NCBI RefSeq assembly: GCF_006547045.1 | Contig: NZ_CP041242.1 | Location: 1,746,001 to 1,810,000 of the forward strand | Reading direction: 5' to 3' | Origin: Lysobacter alkalisoli | GTDB taxonomy: Bacteria > Pseudomonadota > Gammaproteobacteria > Xanthomonadales > Xanthomonadaceae | Length of the DNA stretch: 64,000 bases | In this document: in pieces, positions 51,934 to 62,259 of the stretch | Layout of the letters: every line of letters starts with the position of its first letter | Position numbering within the stretch: position 1 is the stretch's first letter | The notes under the pieces: generated by a model | Databases searched by the model: none | The model's input: the letters and a program-made list of their open reading frames with translations, nothing else | What the model was told of the DNA's origin: nothing | Program-made: the position numbers and the translations under genes

Positions 51934-53659
51934 AGTCCGGGATCACTCTGCGCCGCCGGGCGATCGGACAACCCGGTGACTGGTCCGATACCGTACCCGC
52001 GTTGCTGCGACGGGTATACGCAGCCCGCGGTGCGCTGACCGATGCGCAGGCACGGCCGCGACTGGCCAGCCTGCTGCCGCCGGACGGCCTGCTCGGACTG
52101 GACGCCGCCGCTGCATTGCTGGCCGACGCGATCGCCAGCGACCGTCATGTCGTCGTGGTCGGCGACTTCGACTGCGACGGCGCCACCGCCTGCGCGGTCG
52201 GCGTGCGCGGATTGCGCATGCTCGGCGCCTGCCGGGTCTCGCACGCGGTGCCGAACCGCATGGTGCACGGCTACGGGCTGTCACCGGCACTGGTGGAGGA
52301 GCTTGCCGACCTGCAACCCGATCTGCTGGTCACCGTCGACCACGGCATCGCCTGCCATGCCGGCATCGAGGCGGCCAAGGCCCGAGGCTGGCAGGTGCTG
52401 GTCACCGACCATCACCTGCCGGGCGATCGCCTGCCGCCAGCCGATGTGGTCGTCGATCCGAACCAGCCGGGCGATGCATTTCCAAGCAAGGTCCTGGCTG
52501 GAGTCGGGGTGATGTTCTACGTCCTGATCGCGTTGCGCAGCCGGCTGCGCGCACAGGGCGCTTTTGACGATGCATCTGGAGGCAACGGACCGGATCTGAC
52601 GACCTTGCTGGATCTGGTCGCGGTCGGCACCGTAGCCGACCTGGTGCCCTTGGACGCCAACAACCGTGCCCTGGTCGCGGCCGGCCTGCGCCGCCTGCGT
52701 GCAGGGCAAGGTTGTGCCGGGTTGCAGGCGTTGATCGAGGTTTCCGGGCGCTGCGCGCAGCGTCTCAGTGCTGCCGATATCGGTTACGCGGTCGCCCCGC
52801 GACTCAATGCTGCCGGGCGGTTGGAGGACATGGCGCTGGGCATCGAATGCCTGCTGACCGACGACCCGGGCCAGGCTCGCGACATCGCCGAAACGCTCAA
52901 CGAGATCAATGGCGAGCGCCGCGCGGTCCAGCAGCAGATGACCGACGAGGCCGAGGCGGCGCTGGCTCGGGTATCGCTCGACGGCAAGATGCCACTCACG
53001 GTGTGCCTGCACGATCCGGAGTGGCATCCCGGGGTGGTCGGCCTGGTTGCCTCGAAGCTCAAGGAGCGTCTGCATCGCCCGGCGATTGCGTTCGCGCCGT
53101 CCGAGCCTGGCAGCGATTCACTGCGAGGCTCGGCGCGTTCGATCCCCGGCTTCCACATCCGCGACGCACTGGCCGATGTCGCCGCGCGCCACCCCGGTCT
53201 GATCGAGCGTTTTGGCGGCCATGCGATGGCAGCCGGGCTGTCGTTGCCTTTGGCGCGTTTCGAGGCATTCCGCGACGCCTTCGAGTCAGTGGCCGGAGTC
53301 ACGCTCGGGCCGGAACTGCTGCAGGCCGAAGTGCTCAGCGACGGCGCCCTCGCCGCCGACGAGTTCACCCGCTCCAATGCCGAGGCCCTGCGCGACGGCG
53401 GTCCATGGGGGCAGGGCTTTCCGGAACCGCTGTTCGACGGGGAGTTCGACGTGCTCGACTGGCGTGTGGTGGGGAGCGTCACCTGAAGTTCTCACTGAGA
53501 GCAACCGGGCGCGCGCAGCCGATCGGCGCGATCCATTTCAATGGCTGGAACGAGCAGCCGCCACCGGCCCGCATCCATGCGGCCTACCAGCTGGACACCG
53601 ACGACTGGCAGGATCGACGCGGCATCCAATTGGTACTGCGGCACTGGCAGGCGGCCTAG
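51930..53659 (+). pseudogene. recJ: single-stranded-DNA exonuclease RecJ, frameshifted near the C-terminus
   Basis: RecJ is a 5'-3' ssDNA exonuclease of the DHH family. The main frame (51930-53486) carries VVVVGDFDCDGATACAVGV, LVTVDHGIACHAG, VTDHHLPGDRLPPADVVVDP, a DHHA1 domain (GFHIRDALADVAARH, ERFGGHAMAAGLSL) and ends abruptly at DWRVVGSVT. The missing end (RHLKFSLRATG...AIHFNGWNE...LVLRHWQAA) is present in the next frame and stops at 53659. One extra G in the run at 53471-53474 restores WRVVGERHLKF and gives 577 codons, the standard RecJ length. If the base is truly absent, the C-terminal OB-fold end is lost. Confidence 0.88.
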
Positions 53660-53673
53660 ACTGCCCTCAGCCC

Positions 53674-54891
53674 TCAGCGTTCTTCCGTGGCCATGCCATT
53701 CGATGTCCCGACGGTCGCTCCGCTTGGCCGTGGCTTCAGCCCGAACAGCGGCCGCAGCCAACCGACGCGGCGGACAAGTTCGTACCCGGCGAAGCACAGG
53801 CCCAGCGTCAGCACGACCAGCAACGGACCCTCGGCCAGCGGGGGCAGGGCGAACGCCTTGAAGTGATGGGCCAGCACCACGATGACCGTCTGGTGGAGGA
53901 TGTAGACCGGAAACACCGCCTGTGCCAGGTAGCGCAGTGCCGGGCTGTCTCCGGGCGCCAGGCGGCCGGCAAACCCCAGGATCGCGACGATGGCGCACCA
54001 TTGGTTGAGACCCCATGCGGCCCGCATCAGCAGGCGCAACCCGTGTGGAGGCGCAACGTCGACGAAATGACCGAAGTAGGCCGTGATCGCCCACCAGCTG
54101 CACAGCCAGAGCACGAGGGCGATCCAGCGGAATCGCTGCATCGCGACCCAGACGCCGTCACCGCGTGCGATCAGGAAGCCGAGCAGGAAGATGCCGAAGT
54201 ACTGGACATGGTTGTACCAGTCGTCGACCAGGGCGTGGGTGACATCGAAAATCCCGATCAATGCCACCCGTGCCGCAGCGAAGAACAGGACTGGCCACAG
54301 CAGGATGCCGGCGCCCGTCAGCGCCCGGCTCAACGGCCCGGTGGCCGCCTCCAGCAGACGCGGCGCCGCTTTCCAGAGCAGCCACAGCGCGACCGTGTAG
54401 ACCCACAGGTAGGCGACGAACCACAGGTGGTTCCAGGTCGGCAGGATCAGGCAGCCGCCGTCGGCCCCGCAGAAGCCCTGGTAGGCGCTCAGGTAGCGCC
54501 CGTAGAAGGCCAGGTAGCCTTCGTGATAGCCGCCCGGCAGCTGTTCCACCAACTGGTAGTAGGACTGCGGCGGCACGATCACCAGCATTCCGAAGATCAA
54601 CGGCGGCAGCAGCCGCCACGAGCGCCCGCCGAGGAAGCGCAGCTTGCTGCCCGTCGCGGTCGCCGCCCGCTGCGCCTTGCCCAGCAGGAAGGCGGTGGCC
54701 ACCCCGGAGATCAGGAACAGCAGCGACAGTCGCCATGGCGAGCTGAGCATCATGAACGGCTCCAGTGCCGTCCCGGCGTCGGGGCTTTTCACGTGCCAGT
54801 CCCAACTGACGTAGTACATGCCCACGTGGTACAGCACCAGCAGCCCGAAGGCGCAGACGCGGACCCAGTCCAGATCATGGCGGCGTTGCAT
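53674..54891 (-). CDS. acyltransferase family membrane protein
   Basis: The 405-residue protein begins QRRHDLDWVRVCAFGLLVLY, the start typical of acyltransferase-3 (OafA/OpgC-like) membrane enzymes, and has about ten hydrophobic segments, including LLFLISGVATAFLL, IFLLGFLIARG and VFPVYILHQTVIVVLAHHF. Such proteins move acyl groups, such as acetyl or succinyl, onto exported polysaccharides, glucans or lipids; the acceptor is unknown here. It is inserted in reverse orientation between recJ and rpfD, which are neighbours in Xanthomonas. It converges with recJ and is divergent from rpfD. Confidence 0.85.
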   Translation of the reverse strand: MQRRHDLDWVRVCAFGLLVLYHVGMYYVSWDWHVKSPDAGTALEPFMMLSSPWRLSLLFLISGVATAFLLGKAQRAATATGSKLRFLGGRSWRLLPPLIFGMLVIVPPQSYYQLVEQLPGGYHEGYLAFYGRYLSAYQGFCGADGGCLILPTWNHLWFVAYLWVYTVALWLLWKAAPRLLEAATGPLSRALTGAGILLWPVLFFAAARVALIGIFDVTHALVDDWYNHVQYFGIFLLGFLIARGDGVWVAMQRFRWIALVLWLCSWWAITAYFGHFVDVAPPHGLRLLMRAAWGLNQWCAIVAILGFAGRLAPGDSPALRYLAQAVFPVYILHQTVIVVLAHHFKAFALPPLAEGPLLVVLTLGLCFAGYELVRRVGWLRPLFGLKPRPSGATVGTSNGMATEER

Positions 54892-54977
54892 CGAATCGTC
54901 TCCCTCGACAGTGTGTCCGCACAGGCTGGCGCAGCGACTCCCAAACGCCCATTGCGAAGGGACGGTGCGCCGTGGGA

Positions 54978-55010
54978 TGGGGACGAATCGCGGAAGCTGG
55001 GGACGAATCG
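54978..55010. promoter_or_regulatory. 13-bp direct repeat with 20-bp period upstream of rpfD
   Basis: tggggacgaatcg occurs at 54978-54990 and again at 54998-55010, exact and two helical turns apart, ending 37 nt before the rpfD start. LytTR-type regulators commonly bind paired direct repeats about two turns apart, so this is a candidate site for self-control by the LytTR protein. The half-site does not closely match published consensus motifs. Confidence 0.45.
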
Positions 55011-55047
55011 GGATGGGCGGAGAAGGCTCAAGGCTTAGAATGCGCGC

Positions 55048-55944
55048 ATGACCCGCCCCGATTCGATGAGCTACGAACGCTACCTGCCATGGAAGCGCTG
55101 GGTCGAGATCGGCTTCTGGGTGGCGATGATCGGTGCCAACTGCGTCGGCAACAGCATCACCACGGTGATGGATTTCCGTCGTGGTGGTTCATCCATCCCG
55201 GCGTGGGAGCCGGTGGTCTGGGAGGCCAGCAGTGGCCTGATGTGGTTGCTGGTACTGCTACCGGTCATCGCCTGGTACACGCGCAGGTTCCCATTCCAAT
55301 GGGGGAACTGGCGGCGGCAACTGGCCGGTTATGTCGGGGCCAGCGTGGCGGTCTGTCTGGTGCACGTGCTGGGCATGGTGGCGTTGCGCATCGTCGCCTA
55401 CCGGACCCAAGGCATGGTTTATGACTTCGGCCCATGGCCACGCGAGCTGTTCTACGAGTACCTGAAGGACATCCGCAGCTTTGTCTATATCGTCGTGACC
55501 ATGGAGGGCTACCGGATGCTGCTGCGCCGCTGGCAGGGCGAGGCCAGCCTGCTGGACGCACCGGACGAGGGGCCGCCGGTGGAGCCACTGGAGCGGCCGG
55601 AGCGCTTCCTGGTGCGCAAGCTGGGCCGCGAGTTCCTGGTGGCCGCCAACGACATCGAGTGGATGCAGGCCGCCGGCAACTACGTCAACCTGCGCGTGCG
55701 CGGACACGACTACCCGCTGCGCAGCACCATCGCCGGCATCGAGGGCAAGCTGGATCCCAGCCGCTTTGCCCGTATCCACCGCAGCTACATCGTCAACCTG
55801 GACCAGGTGGCCTCCATCGAACCGCTGGACACCGGCGATGCCCGCATCCACCTGAAGGACGCCACCGCCTTGCCCTGCAGCCGCCGTTACCGGACCGACC
55901 TGCGGGAGCGGGTAGGGGGCGAAAACGCGACGGCGGGCGCCTGA
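55048..55944 (+). CDS. rpfD: LytTR-domain membrane-bound transcription regulator (RpfD-like)
   Basis: The 298-residue protein has a membrane region with four hydrophobic segments (about 17-35, 60-78, 90-115, 125-150, for example GFWVAMIGANCVGNSITTVM and LVLLPVIAW), then a linker and a C-terminal LytTR DNA-binding domain (about 190-290: GREFLVAANDIEWMQAAGNY, STIAGIEGKLDPSRFARIHR, SYIVNLDQVASIEP, LKDATALPCSRRYR). Position before prfB matches rpfD of Xanthomonas. It lacks a receiver domain, so it may sense a membrane-associated signal directly. Confidence 0.85.
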   Translation: MTRPDSMSYERYLPWKRWVEIGFWVAMIGANCVGNSITTVMDFRRGGSSIPAWEPVVWEASSGLMWLLVLLPVIAWYTRRFPFQWGNWRRQLAGYVGASVAVCLVHVLGMVALRIVAYRTQGMVYDFGPWPRELFYEYLKDIRSFVYIVVTMEGYRMLLRRWQGEASLLDAPDEGPPVEPLERPERFLVRKLGREFLVAANDIEWMQAAGNYVNLRVRGHDYPLRSTIAGIEGKLDPSRFARIHRSYIVNLDQVASIEPLDTGDARIHLKDATALPCSRRYRTDLRERVGGENATAGA

Positions 55945-55995
55945 GTGCGCCTTGCTGCTAGAATTTGCGGCCGTTTCGCACCAACTCCCACAGCC

Positions 55996-57124
55996 ATGAT
56001 CGAACTGAACCCCATCCGCCAGCGCATCGCCGACCTGCAGGAACGGCTGGTCTCGCTACGGGGGTATCTTTGACTACGACAGCAAGGTCGAACGTCTCGA
56101 GGAAGTAAACCGGGAGCTGGAAAATCCCGATATCTGGAACGATGCCGAACGTGCCCAGGCTCTGGGCCGCGAACGGGCGTCGCTGGAGAAGATCGTGCTC
56201 GGCAGCCGCCGCCTGACCGAAGGCCTGGCCGGCGCGCTCGAGTTGCTGGAGTTGGCCGAGATGGAGGACGACGAGGACACCGCGCAGGCGGTGGTCGCCG
56301 ACGTCGACGGTTTCGAGCGGGACGTCGAGCAGCTCGAGTTCCAGCGCATGTTCAGCGGCAAGATGGACAGCGCCGCGGCCTTCGTCGACATCCAGGCCGG
56401 GGCCGGCGGCACCGAGGCGCAGGACTGGGCCGAGATGCTGTTGCGCATGTACCTGCGCTGGGCCGAATCGCGCGGCTGGAAGGCCGAGCTGATGGAGGTG
56501 TCCGGCGGCGAAGTGGCCGGCATCAAGTCGGCGACGTTCCGCGTCGAGGGCGACTTCGCCTACGGCTGGCTGAAGACCGAGACCGGCGTGCACCGGCTGG
56601 TGCGCAAGTCGCCGTTCGACTCCGACAATCGCCGCCACACCAGCTTTACCTCGGTATTCGTGTCTCCAGAGGTCGACGACAACATCGACATCGAGATCAA
56701 TCCGGCCGACCTCAAGACCGATGTCTACCGCTCCTCCGGAGCCGGTGGCCAGCACGTCAACAAGACCGAATCGGCGGTGCGTATCACTCACGTGCCCACC
56801 GGGATCGTGGTGGCCTGCCAGAACGGCCGCAGCCAGCACCAGAACCGCGATACCGCGATGAAGATGCTGGCAGCCAAGCTGTACGAACTCGAGATACAGA
56901 AACGCAACGCCGAGCGCGACGCGGTCGAGGCGACCAAGTCCGACATCGGCTGGGGCAGCCAGATCCGCAACTACGTGCTCGACCAGAGCCGGATCAAGGA
57001 CCTGCGCACCGGCGTCGAGCGCAGCGATACCCAGAAGGTGCTCGACGGCGACATCGGCGAGTTCGTCGAGGCCGCGCTCAAGGCCGGCCTGGATGCCGGC
57101 TCGAAACGTTCCGACGCTGTTTAG
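55996..57124 (+). CDS. prfB: peptide chain release factor 2 (programmed +1 frameshift)
   Basis: RF2 reads UAA and UGA stops. Codons 1-25 run from ATG 55996 ([20 protein letters not shown]...) to CTT, then an in-frame TGA at 56071-56073 is bypassed by a +1 shift on CTTTGAC. The upstream purine run GGGGG and TATCTTTGAC are the classical signals. The second frame continues from 56072 to 57124, about 375 residues in total. The SPF codon-recognition motif (RKSPFDS) and GGQ peptidyl-release motif ([17 protein letters not shown]) are visible. Frameshifting gives autoregulation by RF2 level. Confidence 0.97.
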
Positions 57125-57226
57125 GCCAGTGGGAAGGCGTGAGAAATGTGTAGAAACTCCGTTCTCCTCGCCATCCCCTGACCGCTTTTACTCGTTCCTC
57201 ACTCCTCTTCACTCTCGACTCGCTAC

Positions 57227-58765
57227 ATGACCGACAAGACGCCCGACACCCAGCCGCACGCCGACGAGAATTTCCTGATCGCCGAGCGCCGGGCCAAACT
57301 GGCCGCGCTGCGCGGGCAAGGCGTGGCGTTCCCGAACGACTTCCGTCGTGCCGACTACGCAGGCGACCTGCAGGCTGCCTACGCCGATACGGAGAAGTGG
57401 ACCGCCGAGACGCTGGAAGGCGAGGGCAGGCAGGTCGCGATCGCCGGCCGCATCCTGCTCAAGCGGGTGATGGGCAAGGCCAGTTTCGTGCAGATCCAGG
57501 ACGAATCGGGCCGGATCCAGTTGTTCCTGCAGGCCAACGCGCTCGGCGACACCTATAACGCGTTCAAGGGCTGGGACGTGGGCGACATCGTCGCTGCGGG
57601 TGGCAGGCTGACCCGTACCCGCACCGGTGAGCTGTCGGTCAAGGCCACCGAACTGCGCCTGCTGACCAAGTCGTTGCGCCCGTTGCCGGACAAGTTCCAC
57701 GGCCTGGCCGATGTCGAACAGCGTTATCGCCAGCGCTACGTCGACCTGATCGTCTCGCCCGAGGCGCGCGAGGTGTTCGTCAAGCGTTCGCGCATCATCC
57801 GCGCGATTCGCGCGTGGCTGGACGAGCGTCGCTTCCTCGAGGTCGAGACGCCGATGATGCATTACATCCCCGGCGGCGCGACCGCGCGCCCGTTCGTCAC
57901 CCACCACAACGCGCTGGATCTGGAACTGTTCCTGCGCGTGGCGCCGGAGTTGTACCTCAAGCGCCTGGTCGTGGGTGGACTGGAGCGGGTCTACGAGATC
58001 AACCGCAATTTCCGCAACGAGGGCGTGTCGACCCGGCACAACCCCGAGTTCACCATGCTCGAACTGTACGAGGCCTACGCCACCTACAACGAGGTCATGG
58101 ACCTGACCGAAAACATGATCCGCGACGTCGCCGTCGAGGTGCTCGACACCACCGTGATGGAGTGGGACGGAGCCCGCATCGACGTCGGGCCGGCCTTCCG
58201 CCGCTGGCGCCTGGACGAGGCCGTGCGCGAGAAGAATCCGGATATCAGCGAAGCCGACTGCCGTGACCGCGAGGCACTGGCCCGTCATTGCGAGCGGCTG
58301 AAGATCCCGGTCAAGCCGGCCTATGGCTGGGGCAAACTGCTGCTGGAGATCTTCGAGAAGACGGTCGAGGGCCAGCTGGAACAGCCGACCTTCATCACCC
58401 ATTACCCGGTCGAGGTCTCGCCATTGGCCCGCGAGAGCGACAGCGAGCCGGGCATCACCGACCGCTTCGAGCTGTTCGTCCACGGCAAGGAATTGGCCAA
58501 TGGCTTCTCCGAGCTGAACGATCCGGAGGATCAGGTCGAGCGTTTCCGTGCCCAGGTCCAGGCCAAGGAGGGCGGCGACGACGAGGCCATGCACTTCGAT
58601 GCAGACTACATCCGTGCGCTCGAGGTGGGCCTGCCGCCAACCGGAGGTCTTGGGGTGGGCATCGATCGCCTGGTCATGTTGATGACGGGCGCTTCATCTA
58701 TCCGCGACGTGCTGCTGTTCCCGTACATGCGGCCCGAGCATTCCCGCTCCGATCAGGCCGGCTGA
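57227..58765 (+). CDS. lysS: lysyl-tRNA synthetase (class II)
   Basis: LysRS charges tRNA-Lys. The 512-residue protein has an N-terminal OB domain ([31 protein letters not shown]) and the class II catalytic core: motif 1 around [20 protein letters not shown], motif 2 [20 protein letters not shown] and motif 3 [20 protein letters not shown]. It follows prfB after 102 nt, the same order as in many gammaproteobacteria and in the Xanthomonas rpf region. Confidence 0.97.
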   Translation: MTDKTPDTQPHADENFLIAERRAKLAALRGQGVAFPNDFRRADYAGDLQAAYADTEKWTAETLEGEGRQVAIAGRILLKRVMGKASFVQIQDESGRIQLFLQANALGDTYNAFKGWDVGDIVAAGGRLTRTRTGELSVKATELRLLTKSLRPLPDKFHGLADVEQRYRQRYVDLIVSPEAREVFVKRSRIIRAIRAWLDERRFLEVETPMMHYIPGGATARPFVTHHNALDLELFLRVAPELYLKRLVVGGLERVYEINRNFRNEGVSTRHNPEFTMLELYEAYATYNEVMDLTENMIRDVAVEVLDTTVMEWDGARIDVGPAFRRWRLDEAVREKNPDISEADCRDREALARHCERLKIPVKPAYGWGKLLLEIFEKTVEGQLEQPTFITHYPVEVSPLARESDSEPGITDRFELFVHGKELANGFSELNDPEDQVERFRAQVQAKEGGDDEAMHFDADYIRALEVGLPPTGGLGVGIDRLVMLMTGASSIRDVLLFPYMRPEHSRSDQAG

Positions 58766-58918
58766 TCGGGCGTCCTGAACGGGCCGTCCGGCCCGTTTGC
58801 ATGTATGCGGCCCGATCCGCGGAAGGGTCCGGTTCAGTCCGGGCTGCCAGATCGGGTGAACCCGGGGTATGCTCCCGTCAGGACCCGCCGAAAGGTGAGC
58901 TTGCATACAGGTGCGAGT

Positions 58919-59977
58919 GTGAATGTAGTCATCGTGGACGACCAGACTTCGGCGCGCACAATGCTGCGCCATATCATCGAGGACATCGCGCCAGAACTGA
59001 GCGTGCATGACTTCGGTGAGGCCGAGAGCGGACTGGCCTGGTGTGAGAGCAATCACCCGGACCTGCTGCTGCTCGACTACCGCATGCCCGGAATCGACGG
59101 ACTGGAGTTTGCCCGTCGCTTCCGTCGCCGCCCGCTGCACCGCGACATCCCGATCATCCTGGTCACCGTGGTTGGCGATGAGCCGGTCCGGCAGGCCGCG
59201 CTCGATGCCGGGGTGATCGACTTCCTGGTCAAGCCGGTTCGCCCGCGCGAGCTCCGGGCCCGCTGCCGCAACCTGCTGCAACTGCGCCAACAGTCCGAGA
59301 GCGTGAAGCAACGCGCCCTCTCGCTGGAACAGCGTCTGCTCTCGAGCATGCACGAAGTCGAGGAGCGCGAACGCGAAACCTTGCAACGGCTCGCCCGTGC
59401 GATCGAGTACCGAGACCGCGGCACCAGCGTCTATCTGGAGCGCATGTCGCACGTGGCCGGCCTGATCGCCGAGCAGCTCGGGATGTTCGAGGACGAGGTG
59501 CGGATGATCGAGATGGCGGCGCCTCTGCACGACATCGGCAAGATCGCGATCCCCGACGCAGTGCTGCTCAAGCCCGGTCCATTGACCCAGGACGAGGTCC
59601 AGATCATGCGCCGGCACCCGGTGATCGGCCATGAGCTGCTCAGCGGCAGCCACAACCGCTTCATCCAGACCGCCGCCACGATCGCCCTGCGTCACCACGA
59701 GCGCTACGACGGCAGCGGCTACCCCGACGGCCAGGTCGGCGACGAGATTCCGATCGAGGCCCGGATCGTGGCGGTGGCCGACGTGTTCGATGCGTTGATC
59801 TCGCCGCGACCCTACAAGGAGCCGTGGGGGATCGACATCGCTCTGGAATACCTCGTCGCCGAGCGTGGCCGCCTGTTCGACCCGACCTGCGTCGATGCGC
59901 TGATGCGCAGCAGGTCCCGTCTTGACGACATCTGCAAGCGCTATGCCGCTGGCTCGGTGCGCCCCGGGCTGCCCTGA
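58919..59977 (+). CDS. rpfG: two-component response regulator with HD-GYP domain (RpfG)
   Basis: RpfG is the DSF-signal response regulator that degrades cyclic-di-GMP. From GTG 58919 the protein has 352 residues: a receiver domain (about 1-120) with Asp53 in [12 protein letters not shown] and Lys105 in FLVKPV, then an HD-GYP phosphodiesterase domain (about 150-345) with [10 protein letters not shown] (His204-Asp205) and [13 protein letters not shown] (GYP at 267-269). A GTG at 58895 is an alternative start. rpfC begins 17 nt after its stop. Confidence 0.93.
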   Translation: MNVVIVDDQTSARTMLRHIIEDIAPELSVHDFGEAESGLAWCESNHPDLLLLDYRMPGIDGLEFARRFRRRPLHRDIPIILVTVVGDEPVRQAALDAGVIDFLVKPVRPRELRARCRNLLQLRQQSESVKQRALSLEQRLLSSMHEVEERERETLQRLARAIEYRDRGTSVYLERMSHVAGLIAEQLGMFEDEVRMIEMAAPLHDIGKIAIPDAVLLKPGPLTQDEVQIMRRHPVIGHELLSGSHNRFIQTAATIALRHHERYDGSGYPDGQVGDEIPIEARIVAVADVFDALISPRPYKEPWGIDIALEYLVAERGRLFDPTCVDALMRSRSRLDDICKRYAAGSVRPGLP

Positions 59978-59994
59978 TACCCGTTCCGACAGCC

Positions 59995-62166
59995 ATGACC
60001 GGACTGCTCGCCGCCTTCAAGGACCGCCTGGCCAACCGGCCGGACAGCGAGCACGCGCAGAATCTGGTGCGCATCGCCATCACCGCGCTGTTCATCACTT
60101 ACCTCGGCTGGCGTCACATCCATCTCGGCACTGGCGACACACTGCCGCTGACCTGGCTGATCCTGGTCGGCGAACTTGCGGTGGCGCTGGGATTGCTGGC
60201 GGCGATCTTGTGGCGCCCCGGCGTTTCGCATGCGCGCCGCTGGATCGGCATGCTGGCCGACTATGCGGCGATGGGCACGATAATGTGTGCCGAAGGGGAG
60301 CCGACCGCGCCGCTGTATGCCGTCTTGTTGTGGGTCACGATCGGCAACGGCATGCGCTATGGCCATCACTATCTGCGTATCGCCACCGCGCTGGCCTGCA
60401 CTTCATTCCTGGCGGTGATCCTGATCTCGCCCTATTGGCGCGCCAACCCTTATCTGTCCTGGGGATTGTTGCTGGGCCTTTGTGCGGTGCCGCTGTACTT
60501 CGATTCGTTGCTGCAGGCGTTGACCCGCGCTGTCGACGAGGCGCGTCGGGCAAATGAAGCCAAAAGCCGCTTCCTGGCCAACATGAGCCATGAATTCCGC
60601 ACCCCGCTCAACGGCCTGGCTGGCATGTCGGAACTGCTCGCGACCACGCGTCTGGACGCCGAGCAGCGCGAATGCGTGGATACCATCCAGGCCTCTACCC
60701 GCAGCCTGTTGGCACTGGTCGAGGACGTCCTGGACATCTCCGCTATCGAGGCCGGGAAGATCAAGCTGGATCAGAGTGAGTTCCTGCTCCAGGAAGTGGT
60801 CGACAACGTCGGGCTGATCCTGCAACCCCAGGCGAAGGCCAAGAAGTTGCGCTACGAAGTCTCGGTCGCCCCCGAGGTGCCGACCCGGCTGTGCGGCGAT
60901 GCCGGGCACTTGCGCCAGGTTCTGCTCAACCTGGTCGGCAACGCGGTCAAGTTCACCGACCAGGGCCATGTTCGGCTGGAAATCCTACGTGTGCACAGCG
61001 ACCGGGACTGGGCGCGGCTGCGTTTCAACATCAGCGATACCGGAATCGGCATCCCGGAAGCGACCCGGCAGCGTCTGTTCGAAGCCTTCGAGCAGGCTGA
61101 CGTCGGGCTGGCGCGGCGATACGGGGGAACCGGCCTGGGCACCACCATCGCCAAAGGCCTCACCGAAGCGATGGGGGGCAGCATCGGCTTCGAGAGCACC
61201 GAGCGGCAGGGAAGCCGGTTCTGGGTCGAGTTGCCGTTTGTCTTGCCGAGGACGCTGGTCCAGCACGTGCCGTCGGTCGATACGGACCCTGACGCGCATG
61301 GCCATGCCGGCAACGTCATTGCCTTCAGCGATCCCTTCCTGCGTCATCGGGCCCGGGTCCGCAGCCTCTCCATCCTGGTCGCCGACGACCATGCGGCCAA
61401 TCGCAACGTGCTGCAGCGGCTGCTGGAGAAGGCCGGGCACAAAGTCTTTACCGTTGGCGGCGGTGAGGAGGTGCTCGATGCAATCGCCGAGACTGATTTC
61501 GATGCGATCATTACCGACCTGCACATGCCGGGGCTCAGCGGCTTGGACCTTCTGCGCCAGATGCGGGTGATGGCGGCCGGTGGCGGGTCGCAAACGCCGG
61601 TGCTGATTCTCAGCGCCGATGTCACCCCCGAGTCGATCCGTGCCTGCGAGGAGGCCGGCGCGCGGGCCTTCCTGTCCAAGCCGGCAGTGACGTCGCGACT
61701 TCTGGATACGCTGGCCGGCATCGCCGGTGGCGATGACGATCAGGCGTCGCCGATGCTGGCTCTGCGCGATACTTTGCCGCCGTCGGACAGCGTGTTCGAC
61801 GCCTCGGTACTCGATGAGCTCGGTGCGCTGGGGATGGGCGAAGGGTTCGAACGCGAGTTCATCACCCAGTGCCTTCGTGACGCGGACGGCTGCCTGCGAG
61901 GCATCGAGGCAGCGGGTGAAGGCGAGCGCTGGGAGGCAGTACGCGACCACGCGCATGCGCTGAAGGGTGTGGCCAGCAACCTGGGATTGATCAAGCTGTC
62001 CGCCCTAAGCGGCGAGGTGATGCGCCTGCCGGACTGGCAGCTTGGGCGTGAGTGGCGGAGGCGCTACGAGGAAATGGGCCAGCAATTGGGGCAGGGGCGC
62101 GAACTGCTCGAAGCGCGCAAGCGGAAAGCGGATAGGCGTGATGGCGCGCACCCTGACAAGTCCTGA
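59995..62166 (+). CDS. rpfC: hybrid sensor histidine kinase RpfC
   Basis: RpfC senses DSF and relays phosphate to RpfG; it also restrains RpfF activity in Xanthomonas. The 723-residue protein has an N-terminal input region with about five transmembrane helices (25-175). Then come a HisKA domain with His199 ([12 protein letters not shown]), a HATPase domain ([37 protein letters not shown]), a receiver with Asp508 ([12 protein letters not shown]) and an Hpt domain with His654 (HALKGVASN). These are within four residues of the known Xanthomonas sites. It is convergent with rpfF. Confidence 0.95.
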   Translation: MTGLLAAFKDRLANRPDSEHAQNLVRIAITALFITYLGWRHIHLGTGDTLPLTWLILVGELAVALGLLAAILWRPGVSHARRWIGMLADYAAMGTIMCAEGEPTAPLYAVLLWVTIGNGMRYGHHYLRIATALACTSFLAVILISPYWRANPYLSWGLLLGLCAVPLYFDSLLQALTRAVDEARRANEAKSRFLANMSHEFRTPLNGLAGMSELLATTRLDAEQRECVDTIQASTRSLLALVEDVLDISAIEAGKIKLDQSEFLLQEVVDNVGLILQPQAKAKKLRYEVSVAPEVPTRLCGDAGHLRQVLLNLVGNAVKFTDQGHVRLEILRVHSDRDWARLRFNISDTGIGIPEATRQRLFEAFEQADVGLARRYGGTGLGTTIAKGLTEAMGGSIGFESTERQGSRFWVELPFVLPRTLVQHVPSVDTDPDAHGHAGNVIAFSDPFLRHRARVRSLSILVADDHAANRNVLQRLLEKAGHKVFTVGGGEEVLDAIAETDFDAIITDLHMPGLSGLDLLRQMRVMAAGGGSQTPVLILSADVTPESIRACEEAGARAFLSKPAVTSRLLDTLAGIAGGDDDQASPMLALRDTLPPSDSVFDASVLDELGALGMGEGFEREFITQCLRDADGCLRGIEAAGEGERWEAVRDHAHALKGVASNLGLIKLSALSGEVMRLPDWQLGREWRRRYEEMGQQLGQGRELLEARKRKADRRDGAHPDKS

Positions 62167-62208
62167 AATCCTGTCGTCGGCGCCATGGCAAAGCCGGGCA
62201 GGGCGAAC

Positions 62209-62230
62209 GGCCCGGTAACAGTACCGGGCC
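62209..62230. terminator. bidirectional hairpin between rpfC and rpfF
   Basis: ggcccggta (62209-62217) and taccgggcc (62222-62230) form a perfect 9-bp stem with an ACAG loop between two convergent genes. No T-run follows on either strand, so termination strength is uncertain. Confidence 0.6.
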
Positions 62231-62259
62231 TGATCCCCTGCCGACGCCAGCGGCGCCGA

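Noticed and set aside
54978-55010. CRISPR-like reading of the 13-bp direct repeat
   Set aside because: Only two short copies with a 7-nt spacer and no cas genes in the window.
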